From: CALWZE01 sp964645785
GTDB lineage: Bacteria > Bacillota > Clostridia > Oscillospirales > Ruminococcaceae
Assembly (NCBI GenBank): GCA_964645785.1
Contig: CAZYAV010000016.1
Coordinates: 1-48,449 of the forward strand
Direction of reading: 5' to 3'
DNA: 48,449 bases
Position numbers and translations under genes: made by a program. Of the stretch, positions 32,335 to 38,842 are shown in pieces; positions within the stretch are counted from its first letter, which is position 1; each line of letters opens with the position of its first letter. The notes beneath the pieces were generated by a model. It saw only the letters and a list, made by a program, of their open reading frames with translations, was not told the DNA's origin and ran no database searches.

Positions 32335-32382
32335 GCCGCCCCGGACAAACTGCCGAGCGGGTCTGTTCGGGGCGGCTTTTTC
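32335..32382 (+). terminator. Intrinsic terminator of the hemolysin-III/thioesterase unit
   Basis: GCCGCCCCGGACA (32335-32347) pairs with TGTTCGGGGCGGC (32364-32376), one G-U pair, followed by TTTTT. Confidence 0.85.
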
Positions 32383-32751
32383 GGAAACAGCAGAGCAACG
32401 GGTCGTGCCGCGGCGGGAAAATGGACGAATATACGTTGGAAAATATGAACACCGCGGCTGCGCGCACCGGCAGGTTGTGGCCGCAACCGCTCCAGAGGTT
32501 CCTTTGCATGTGGTTTCCGGAATAAGCAAAAGGCGTTTAATTCTACCAGAGAAATCTATAATCCGGCAGCGGCGCGTGCCGGCAAAGCACGGCAGCGGCT
32601 GCTTCAGATGGCAGTGCGCATACGGCCTGCCCGGTTAACCGAAAACGCTAAAATGTCAAGAATAATATCGGATGTCCTTTGCGCCGTTGGACACCGCTGC
32701 CCGCAGCCGCCCCGCGGGCAGCGCAGGCACGCCCGCGCCGTCGGACGGAAC

Positions 32752-32791
32752 AAAAAAGCGATTCCCGGCTCAAAGCGGGAATCGCTTTTTA
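32752..32791. terminator. Bidirectional terminator
   Basis: AAAAAGCGATTCCCG (32753-32767 region) pairs with CGGGAATCGCTTTTT (to 32790). T runs exist on both strands, so it can end both the minus-strand DMT unit and any plus-strand read-through. Confidence 0.8.
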
Positions 32792-32816
32792 TCTGTCCGA
32801 AATAAGAACCTTCGGT

Positions 32817-33311
32817 TTATGCGATGGCGGAACCGGCGGCGCTCGCCTCCGCGGCGGCGCACCGGGCGTACAGCCGCCGGTCGTTCACCAGCTGCCCGGC
32901 CGCGAACAGCACGGCGGACGCCATAACCGGCTTTGAGGGCACCCACAGGCCGAGGCAGAGGAAGGCAAACGCGCAGAGCAGCCCGGGCGTGACCGCGGTG
33001 TGCCCGACGGGGCGGAAAAGCAGGCTGGGGCGCATCCCCCCAAAGACATAGCGGAAGCGCACCCCGTAATACAGCACGATGGCGGCGGCTATGACCCAGA
33101 ACCACAGATTGAGGCGCGCCGCCGCAAACCGGAAGCCGGAGGCGGCCGGGGTCAGGGCGCACAGCACGCGGCCGGCCGCCGCGCAGGCGGTGTAGCTGTC
33201 TTTTGGCGGATGCGGAACGGCCTGGCCGCCCTGCGGCGGCAGCAGCTTTGGCAGAAGGTCGGGCAGCAGGATCACGGCGCTCACAAGCAGGCCAATCAGA
33301 GAAAAAATCAT
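32817..33311 (-). CDS. Small integral membrane protein, unknown function
   Basis: A 164-residue protein with about four hydrophobic segments: residues 2-18 (IFSLIGLLVSAVILLPD), 70-83 (WFWVIAAAIVLYYG), 107-124 (TPGLLCAFAFLCLGLWV) and 128-141. No family is recognised. It starts 13 bases after the stop of the DMT-transporter gene, so the two are one unit and it may be that transporter's partner or simply a co-transcribed gene. The bidirectional terminator follows. Confidence 0.65.
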   Translation of the reverse strand: MIFSLIGLLVSAVILLPDLLPKLLPPQGGQAVPHPPKDSYTACAAAGRVLCALTPAASGFRFAAARLNLWFWVIAAAIVLYYGVRFRYVFGGMRPSLLFRPVGHTAVTPGLLCAFAFLCLGLWVPSKPVMASAVLFAAGQLVNDRRLYARCAAAEASAAGSAIA

Positions 33312-33324
33312 CGGGTCACCCGGC

Positions 33325-34224
33325 TTAAATATCGAATATGCCGAGAATCACAATGCCGAGCAGGACGGCCGCGATAACGGCGTAGTATTCTTTCTCAAGC
33401 TTCTCTTTAAGGAAAATGCGGGACCACAGAACCGAAAACACGCAGTAGCTCGCGATAACCGGCGCGGCGACAATCGCGTTGCCGGACAGCGCGAAAACAT
33501 AGGTGAACTGGCCGGCTGTTTCGCAGACCGCGGCGATGAGCTTGAATTTGTCCCGCTCAACGGTGAGCGTTTCCTTTTTTACGCCGAGCACATAAACCGC
33601 CGCGACGATCCCGGCCGCGAGAAAGGTCAGCTCATACGAAATATTTGCGGTGGTCTCGTCCATGAGCACGTCCAGATAAAACGCGTCCGCAAAGGTGCCA
33701 AGCGCGTCCAGCAGGCAGTAGAGGATCGGGAACAGAATGGCGACGAGGCTTTTGGTGTAGCGATGATCCGGCTCGATGCCGGAAAGCCCGCGCTCTTTGT
33801 CCGCGTCCCGCTTTTCCAGGAAGCCGAGCGCGAGAATGCCCGCGCAGATGAGCACAACAGCGGCCAGCTGCACGCCGGCCATCCGCTGGCCGAGAAAGAG
33901 GAAGCAGAGCAGCGCAACCAGCGCGCCGGAGGAATTGCAGATGGGGGAGCTGAGCGACAGCTCGATATACCGCAGCCCGACGTAGCCGAAGGTCATCGAG
34001 ACGATGTAGAGCAGCGAGACGGGCAGGTAGGTCAGCAGGGCGGAGAGATCATACGGAACCCGCTGCACCGCAAGCTGCCAGATTGCGTGGATGCCCATCA
34101 CCAGACCGACGGCCATGACCATTTTCCAATGGCTGAGCTTGTCCGACGGCCTGGAGCCGAGCTTTGAAAACAGGTCTGATCCGCTCCAGCAAAGAATGGT
34201 GCAGATTGTAAACAGAAACCACAT
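33325..34224 (-). CDS. DMT (EamA) family transporter
   Basis: A 299-residue membrane protein with ten hydrophobic helices in two halves, the EamA/DMT arrangement (PF00892). The N-terminal WFLFTICTILCWSGSDLFSKLGS, the half-1 end MTFGYVGLRYIELSLSSPICNSSGALVALLCFLFLGQRM, and the half-2 end GNAIVAAPVIASYCVFSVLWSRIFLKEKLEKEYY show the family's terminal helices. It probably exports or imports small metabolites. The start is ATG 34224 with GGGAGG nine bases upstream. It diverges from yitT, sharing a 260-base region. Confidence 0.87.
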   Translation of the reverse strand: MWFLFTICTILCWSGSDLFSKLGSRPSDKLSHWKMVMAVGLVMGIHAIWQLAVQRVPYDLSALLTYLPVSLLYIVSMTFGYVGLRYIELSLSSPICNSSGALVALLCFLFLGQRMAGVQLAAVVLICAGILALGFLEKRDADKERGLSGIEPDHRYTKSLVAILFPILYCLLDALGTFADAFYLDVLMDETTANISYELTFLAAGIVAAVYVLGVKKETLTVERDKFKLIAAVCETAGQFTYVFALSGNAIVAAPVIASYCVFSVLWSRIFLKEKLEKEYYAVIAAVLLGIVILGIFDI

Positions 34225-34273
34225 AGGGGAACCTCCCGAGACAGAAATCGTCACCCGTACGCGCGCCTGTACC

Positions 34274-34287
34274 CGAACGCGCGTTCG
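34274..34287. promoter_or_regulatory. 14-bp perfect palindrome in a divergent promoter region
   Basis: CGAACGCGCGTTCG is its own reverse complement and lies between the divergent DMT and YitT genes. It may be an operator; the protein is not known. Confidence 0.35.
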
Positions 34288-34386
34288 CAGCAGAACCGCT
34301 TACTATTTTACACGAAAGCACGAAATAGGGCTATCGTATAGACTTATAAAAAACGCACGGTCAGAGCCGCTTTTTTTGTGCGAGAG

Positions 34387-34416
34387 TTGGCGGCCGTGCG
34401 GCCGGTGTGGTATAAT
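34387..34416 (+). promoter_or_regulatory. Promoter of the YitT-family gene
   Basis: TTGGCG (34387-34392), 18 bases, TATAAT (34411-34416). Confidence 0.65.
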
Positions 34417-34487
34417 AGCGGCAGTGCGGCGCCCGCGGCGGCGAGTTGCGCGCGGCGCGCCTGTGCGAAAGAGAGGGGGCGGACGGC

Positions 34488-35354
34488 ATGGCGGCACGGC
34501 CAAAGCTGCGGGAACTGGTGAAGGACATTGGGTATGACATTGTGGGCGGCATTCTATTTGCGGCCGGCATCTACACCTTTGCCTCCGGCGCGGATTTTGC
34601 GCCGGGCGGGATGTCCGGCCTGTCCATCATCGTCAACCACTTTACCGGCATCCCAATCGGCACCCTGATGCTGCTGCTCAACATCCCGATTGTGCTGCTG
34701 AGCTATCGGTTCCTCGGCCATGTGTTTTTGCTCAAATCCCTCAAAAGCATGGCGATTTCAGCGCTGTTTATGGATGTGATTTTCCCGCTGTTTCCGGTTT
34801 ACAGCGGCAATCCGCTGCTGGCGGCGCTGTTCGGCGGCGGCCTGCTTGGGGCGGGGATGGGCGTCATCTTTCTGCGCGGCTCCTCCACCGGGGGCAGCGA
34901 TTTTCTGGTATTCATGCTCAAAAAGAAGTGGCCGCACCTGTCCATCGGGCAGCTGACCAATATGATGGACGGGGTCATCATCGCGGCCGGCGCGCTGGTG
35001 TTCCGCCGGGTCGACGCGGCGCTTTACGGGGTGCTGATGACCGTCGTGTCGACAATGGTCATCGACAAAATCATGTCCGGCGCGGTGGTGGGCAAAATCG
35101 CCCTGATTATCACCGACCACCCGCAGGAGGTTGCGGCGGGCATCTCGGCGCGCACCGAGCGCGGCTCAACCATCTTTGCCGGGACGGGCGCGTATACCGG
35201 CAAGCAGCGGTTTATGCTGCTGTGCGCGTGCAGCAAAAGCGAGATTATCCAGGTGCGCCGCGCCGCCTGTGAGGCGGACAGGGAGGCGTTTGTCATGATT
35301 ACCGACTATTCCGAAACCTTTGGGGAGGGCTTCCAGGAGCTGTCCCACGAGTGA
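34488..35354 (+). CDS. YitT family membrane protein (DUF161/DUF2179)
   Basis: A 288-residue protein. Five or so N-terminal helices begin VGGILFAAGIYTFASGADFAPGGMSGLSII; the middle block LRGSSTGGSDFLVFMLKKKWPHLSIGQL is the YitT hallmark; the C-terminal DUF2179 part runs IALIITDHPQEVAAGISARTERGSTIFAGTGAYTGKQR. The family is widespread in Firmicutes and its function is unknown. GAGAGGGGG precedes the ATG. It has its own promoter. Confidence 0.92.
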   Translation: MAARPKLRELVKDIGYDIVGGILFAAGIYTFASGADFAPGGMSGLSIIVNHFTGIPIGTLMLLLNIPIVLLSYRFLGHVFLLKSLKSMAISALFMDVIFPLFPVYSGNPLLAALFGGGLLGAGMGVIFLRGSSTGGSDFLVFMLKKKWPHLSIGQLTNMMDGVIIAAGALVFRRVDAALYGVLMTVVSTMVIDKIMSGAVVGKIALIITDHPQEVAAGISARTERGSTIFAGTGAYTGKQRFMLLCACSKSEIIQVRRAACEADREAFVMITDYSETFGEGFQELSHE

Positions 35355-35697
35355 GGCCTTTGGCGGATGCGCCCGGCTTTGCGCAAAAAAGCGAAAAACC
35401 CGCCGCGCAGGAGTGCCGAGGCGGGGCGGAACTGCCGGCTCTGCGACGCCTGCGCATCGGGCCGCCGGACTTTCCGTGTGCGGAATCGGACGAAAACGGC
35501 CGGATATGGTTCGGCTTTTCCGCGGCAGTCCGGCGTGCGGATTTGTGTGCTGAAATTGGAAATAAAGAGAAACCCGACGCGGCCAACCGGCGCCGCGCCG
35601 GGCTTTTTGCGCGCCGCGCCGGAGAAAAGCGGCCTGCGCGGGTCAACCGGCGCCGGCCGGGCATTCGCTGTTCCCTTTAAAACCGGGACGGCCGCCG
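35355..35697. other. Spacer between convergent yitT and sigK
   Basis: About 340 bases. The only clear element is the terminator at 35573-35608. The remainder is GC-rich and shows no credible gene. Confidence 0.5.
35573..35608 (+). terminator. Intrinsic terminator
   Basis: CCCGACGCGG (35573-35582) pairs with CCGCGCCGGG (35593-35602), one mismatch, then C and TTTTT. Confidence 0.7.
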
Positions 35698-36378
35698 TCA
35701 TGCGGAGCCGAGCGCGGCGCGCAGCTTTTCGAGCGCCTTTTTCTCAATACGGGAGATGTAGGAGCGGGAAATGCCGAGCATCGAGGCGACCGCCTGCTGG
35801 GTCTGCGGCGGGTGCCCACCGAAGCCGTACCGCAGCTCGATGACCAGCTTTTCCCGCCCGTGCAGGCTGGTGCGAACCGCCGCGCCGACCCGGTCGAGCT
35901 CCTGGCGCAGTTCGGTCTCCTCGGCGATATCCCGCTCGTCGCTCAGCACGTCCAGAATAGTCAGCGCGTCCTCGCCGGGCTCAAGCGGGTCGCTGATATA
36001 AACGGTTGTGCGCGCCTTGCGCGCGCTGCGGAACTGCATCAGCACCTCGTTTTGGATACACCGCGCCGCGTAGGTGGCAAATCGGGTGCCCTTTTTGGCG
36101 TTGAAGGTATCGACGGCCTTGATGAGCCCAATGGTGCCGATGGAAATCAGGTCGTCCTGATCGGCCGGGCTTGTGTAGTATTTTTTGATAACGTGCACCA
36201 CCAGACGCAGATTGTGGCTGATGAGCATTTCCCGGGCGGCGGCATCCCCGCGCGCAAGCCGCGCAAAGCAGTCCCGCTCCTCGGCGGCTGTCAGCGGGCG
36301 CGGAAAGCTGGACGGCGCCAGCTGGAGCGTGAACAGCATAAAGCTTTGAAAAAACGACACAAGCAGATCCAGAAGCAT
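35698..36378 (-). CDS. sigK: RNA polymerase sporulation sigma factor SigK
   Basis: A 226-residue sigma-70 family factor for late mother-cell gene expression in sporulation. A hydrophobic pro-sequence (LLDLLVSFFQSFMLFTLQL) opens it. Region 2 has LISHNLRLVVHVIKKYYTSPADQDDLISIGTIGLIKAVDTFNAKKGTRFATYAARCIQNEVLMQFR; region 4 has LVIELRYGFGGHPPQTQQAVASMLGISRSYISRIEKKALEKLR. The gene is one continuous frame, not split by a skin element as in Bacillus subtilis. GGGGAGGG precedes ATG 36378. It diverges from the ZIP transporter gene. Confidence 0.94.
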   Translation of the reverse strand: MLLDLLVSFFQSFMLFTLQLAPSSFPRPLTAAEERDCFARLARGDAAAREMLISHNLRLVVHVIKKYYTSPADQDDLISIGTIGLIKAVDTFNAKKGTRFATYAARCIQNEVLMQFRSARKARTTVYISDPLEPGEDALTILDVLSDERDIAEETELRQELDRVGAAVRTSLHGREKLVIELRYGFGGHPPQTQQAVASMLGISRSYISRIEKKALEKLRAALGSA

Positions 36379-36512
36379 ACGCACCCTCCCCTTTTCCCAT
36401 AGATAAGCATATGTCGAACCGGCGCGAAATCTGCCTGCGGCGGGGAAAATGTGGCGCGGCGGCCGCGCAAACCGCATAGTATGGGGTACAAAACGGGCGG
36501 GGAGGGATGCGC

Positions 36513-37307
36513 TTGAACGGGCTGAGCTATCCGGCACTGGCGCTGGCCGCGACAATGTTCACCTGGGGCGTGACGGCGCTGGGCGCGGGCGTTGTGTTCC
36601 TGTTTGGCAGCGTGCGCGCCGGGCTGATGGACGGGATGCTTGGGTTTTCGGGCGGGGTGATGCTGGCTGCCGCATATTTTTCGCTGCTTGCGCCGGCCAT
36701 TGCGCTGGCAAACGAACAGGGCGGCTGTGCCTGGGCGGCGGCGGGGGCGGGATTCGCCGCCGGCGGGCTGCTGTTTTGCGCGCTGGATGCGCTGTGCGGG
36801 CAGCTCATGCAGCGGCGTGGCGGGACGGACAGCCGCGCGCAGAGCGGCCGGCGGCAGGCGATGGTAACCCTCTCGATCACCCTGCACAATATCCCGGAGG
36901 GGATGGCCGTCGGCGTGGCGTTCGGGTCGCTCGCGTTCGGGCTGGAGGGCTGCACGCTGGCGTCCGCGTGGATGCTGGCGCTCGGGATTGGGCTGCAAAA
37001 TTTTCCGGAGGGCGCGGCGGTCAGCCTGCCGCTGCTGCGGGAGGGGATGAGCCGGCGCCGCGCGTTTTTTTACGGGCAGCTGAGCGCCGTGGTCGAGCCT
37101 GTGTTCGGCCTGCTCGGCGCGCTGCTGGTGCTGCATATGCGCGCGGTGCTGCCCTTTCTGCTCAGCTTCGCGGCTGGCGCGATGGTGTTTGTGGTGCTGG
37201 AGGAGCTGCTTCCGGCGAGCCGTTCGGGCGGGCAGCCGCAGCTGTCTACCCTGTTTGCGCTGGCCGGCTTCTGGCTGATGATGACCCTCGACGTCGCGCT
37301 CGGCTGA
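36513..37307 (+). CDS. ZIP family metal transporter
   Basis: A 264-residue protein with about eight hydrophobic helices. The ZIP signatures are VTLSITLHNIPEGMAVGVAFG (helix 4, HNIPEG) and LALGIGLQNFPEGAAVSLPLLREGMSRRRAFFYGQLSAVVEPV (helix 5, with the second EG and a PEGAA block); PF02535. It moves zinc, iron or another divalent metal into the cytoplasm. The His-rich loop is replaced by an Arg-rich stretch (MQRRGGTDSRAQSGRR). TTG 36513 has GGGAGG seven bases before it; ATG 36507 is in frame, but its spacing of one base is too short. Confidence 0.88.
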   Translation: MNGLSYPALALAATMFTWGVTALGAGVVFLFGSVRAGLMDGMLGFSGGVMLAAAYFSLLAPAIALANEQGGCAWAAAGAGFAAGGLLFCALDALCGQLMQRRGGTDSRAQSGRRQAMVTLSITLHNIPEGMAVGVAFGSLAFGLEGCTLASAWMLALGIGLQNFPEGAAVSLPLLREGMSRRRAFFYGQLSAVVEPVFGLLGALLVLHMRAVLPFLLSFAAGAMVFVVLEELLPASRSGGQPQLSTLFALAGFWLMMTLDVALG

Positions 37308-37859
37308 GTGCGGCCGGTGCGCGGCTTTGTGCGTGGGGCTTGGGTGAAGCAGCCGGGAACACGGCCGGGATACTGCGCAGCGTTTACCGCCCGGCCGCCC
37401 GTCTGCGCGCAATGGACGAACCCGGAACACGCCCGGCGTGGCCGGATTATAGCCCGCCCGTTTTACGGAGCAATGGGCGATTTTTTTAGGGCAGAAAAAG
37501 GGGGCGCCCGGGTTACCCAATCCGGCGCGCACCGCCTGCAATGCGGCGAAATCCGCCCCGGCGTGACGGNNNNNNNNNNNNNNNNNNNNNNNNNNNNNNN
37601 NNNNNNNNNNNNNNNNNNNNNNNNNNNNNNNNNNNNNNNNNNNNNNNNNNNNNNNNNNNNNNNNNNNNNCGGCGAAATCCGCCCCGGCGTGACGGAGGAC
37701 ACAGCCGCCCGTCTGCGCGCAATGGTTAAATCCGGGACACCCGGTGTATCGTATGGGCGGCGGCATGTCCGCCGCGGCCGGATGTGGGTTAACCTGCGCG
37801 CACAAAAAGAACCGGGGCACCGCTGCTGTGCGGCGCTCCGGTTCTCTGTGCCTGACCGG
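37308..37859. other. Repeat-containing intergenic region with assembly gap
   Basis: Bases 37570-37669 are 100 N. The 26 bases before the gap (37544-37569) are identical to the 26 bases after it (37670-37695). A 22-base direct repeat occurs at 37394-37415 and 37704-37725, and its right flank is imperfectly repeated as well. So the gap lies in tandem-like, imperfect repeats. CGCCC and GGGCG with TTTTTT at 37484 may be a terminator of the ZIP gene. No gene is supported. Confidence 0.65.
37804..37845 (-). terminator. Intrinsic terminator of the Imm5-like unit
   Basis: AGAACCGG (37808-37815) pairs with CCGGTTCT (37838-37845), with further inner pairing; on the minus strand five T follow. Confidence 0.7.
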
Positions 37860-38057
37860 CTATTTTTCAAGCGCGTCCTCAATCAGGCGGCTTGCGAGCG
37901 AAAAGGCGCGGATTCGCCGCTGCGCGAGGGTGATCTGGGATAGATAGCGCGCCGGCTCCGCTTTGGCCTCCAGCGTCCCAAGCACCGCCCGCAGCTTGCG
38001 CAGGGTCGAGTCAATCTGCCGTTTGGCCTCGGTCAGCTCTTCCGCCGTGTATTTCAT
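37860..38057 (-). CDS. Small conserved alpha-helical protein, unknown function
   Basis: A 65-residue protein: EELTEAKRQIDSTLRKLRAVLGTLEAKAEPARYLSQITLAQRRIRAFSLASRLIEDALE. It is nearly all helix with a heptad-like spacing of Leu/Ile, and I recall similar uncharacterised proteins in Clostridia, without a named family. GGGGAGGAAAG stands before the ATG. It is the second gene of the unit with the Imm5-like gene, 15 bases downstream. Confidence 0.62.
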   Translation of the reverse strand: MKYTAEELTEAKRQIDSTLRKLRAVLGTLEAKAEPARYLSQITLAQRRIRAFSLASRLIEDALEK

Positions 38058-38072
38058 GCCGCTTTCCTCCCC

Positions 38073-38624
38073 TCACGCGCGCATAAACGCCGCCCATTCG
38101 TCGCCTGCGCTGCCTCTCTGCGCCGCCCAGGACAGCAGGCGGTCTATATACACCTGCTTCCTCGCCTCCACGGCCTGAAAGCAGGCATCAATGCCGTGTC
38201 TGTAAATGAGGGCGGTGAGCTCGTAGATCGGGTAGCCGACGGCATGCCCGGCCGTGTGGACGGTGGCGCAGGCCTGACCGACGGCGTGGATCAGCGCGGC
38301 ATTTTCCGGGCGCGAAACCTCCTTTGCGAACGCGTGGCAGTCGAGAATTTTCCGCTGCGCCGTCCGCATTTTGATCCGCCCGGCCGCCCAGTCCCGCGCC
38401 GCCTGCAGGGCCTCCTGCGGGCGCGTTTCGGCGGGATAGGCCTCGCGCAGCCGGGCAACGGTTCCGGCGGCGAACTCAAGCGCCCACAGGACGACTACCC
38501 GGTGGTTCTGTTGACCGAGCAGCATGGACAGATCCTGCAAAAACGCCGAATCCCTGCGGAACAGAATCTGGTTTTTTCGTTTGAGCATCCCGCGCGCCTG
38601 CTCGAGCCAGTCCGAAGTTTGCAT
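38073..38624 (-). CDS. Imm5-like putative immunity protein
   Basis: A 183-residue protein resembling the putative immunity family Imm5 (PF14423): a core ALEFAAGTVARLREAYPAETRPQEALQAARDWAAGRIKM, then HAFAKEV and AVGQACATVHTAGHAVGYPIYELTAL, the family's A/W/H-rich helical blocks. Immunity proteins of this kind protect from polymorphic toxins, but no toxin or secretion gene is nearby. Many Imm5-like proteins are orphans, so the role is not certain. It starts at ATG 38624 with GAGGAA upstream; a -10 TAGAAT and -35 TTGAAG are placed at 38693-38721 on the minus strand. Confidence 0.7.
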   Translation of the reverse strand: MQTSDWLEQARGMLKRKNQILFRRDSAFLQDLSMLLGQQNHRVVVLWALEFAAGTVARLREAYPAETRPQEALQAARDWAAGRIKMRTAQRKILDCHAFAKEVSRPENAALIHAVGQACATVHTAGHAVGYPIYELTALIYRHGIDACFQAVEARKQVYIDRLLSWAAQRGSAGDEWAAFMRA

Positions 38625-38692
38625 ATGGCGTTCCTCGCTTTTTGTGGTAAAGGTTTTTTCGCCGCCCGGCGGGGCGCGCCGGTATCAGCTCA

Positions 38693-38721
38693 ATTCTATC
38701 ACGGGCGCGCGGCTGCTTCAA
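38693..38721 (-). promoter_or_regulatory. Promoter of the Imm5-like unit
   Basis: On the minus strand TTGAAG (38716-38721), 17 bases, TAGAAT (38693-38698), with TG two bases before the -10 box. Confidence 0.6.
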
Positions 38722-38787
38722 CCGCCCGAGCCCGGTATCCGCCCGCGCGCTTTTTCCGACAGGGCACCGCACCGCCGGGCAGAACAA

Positions 38788-38818
38788 AGCCGCCCCGAAG
38801 CGGAATCGGGGCGGCTTT
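38788..38818 (-). terminator. Intrinsic terminator of clpB
   Basis: GCCGCCCC pairs with GGGGCGGC around 38789-38816, with TTT on the minus strand, placed 25 bases after the clpB stop. Confidence 0.65.
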
Positions 38819-38842
38819 GCGTAAAAACAGGAAACCGGGCGG

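Larger units (their letters stand above)
32312..32816. other. Spacer between convergent units
   Basis: About 500 bases bounded by terminators at 32335-32382 and 32752-32791. The middle part contains a 34-codon frame starting at 32421 with only a weak GGGAAA site; not called. No tRNA or repeat is apparent. Confidence 0.5.

Noticed and set aside
32421..32525. 34-codon plus-strand frame in the convergent spacer
   Set aside because: Only a weak GGGAAA site, no resemblance or neighbour support; chance is likely.
34255..34290. Similar CG/ACG-rich words near 34255-34290 and 43790-43830, as if a dispersed repeat
   Set aside because: Similarity is limited to short CpG-rich words; no aligned block over about 10 bases.
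36474..36500. CATAGTAT before the ZIP gene as a sigma-K/E-type -10 box
   Set aside because: No matching -35 element at the right distance.
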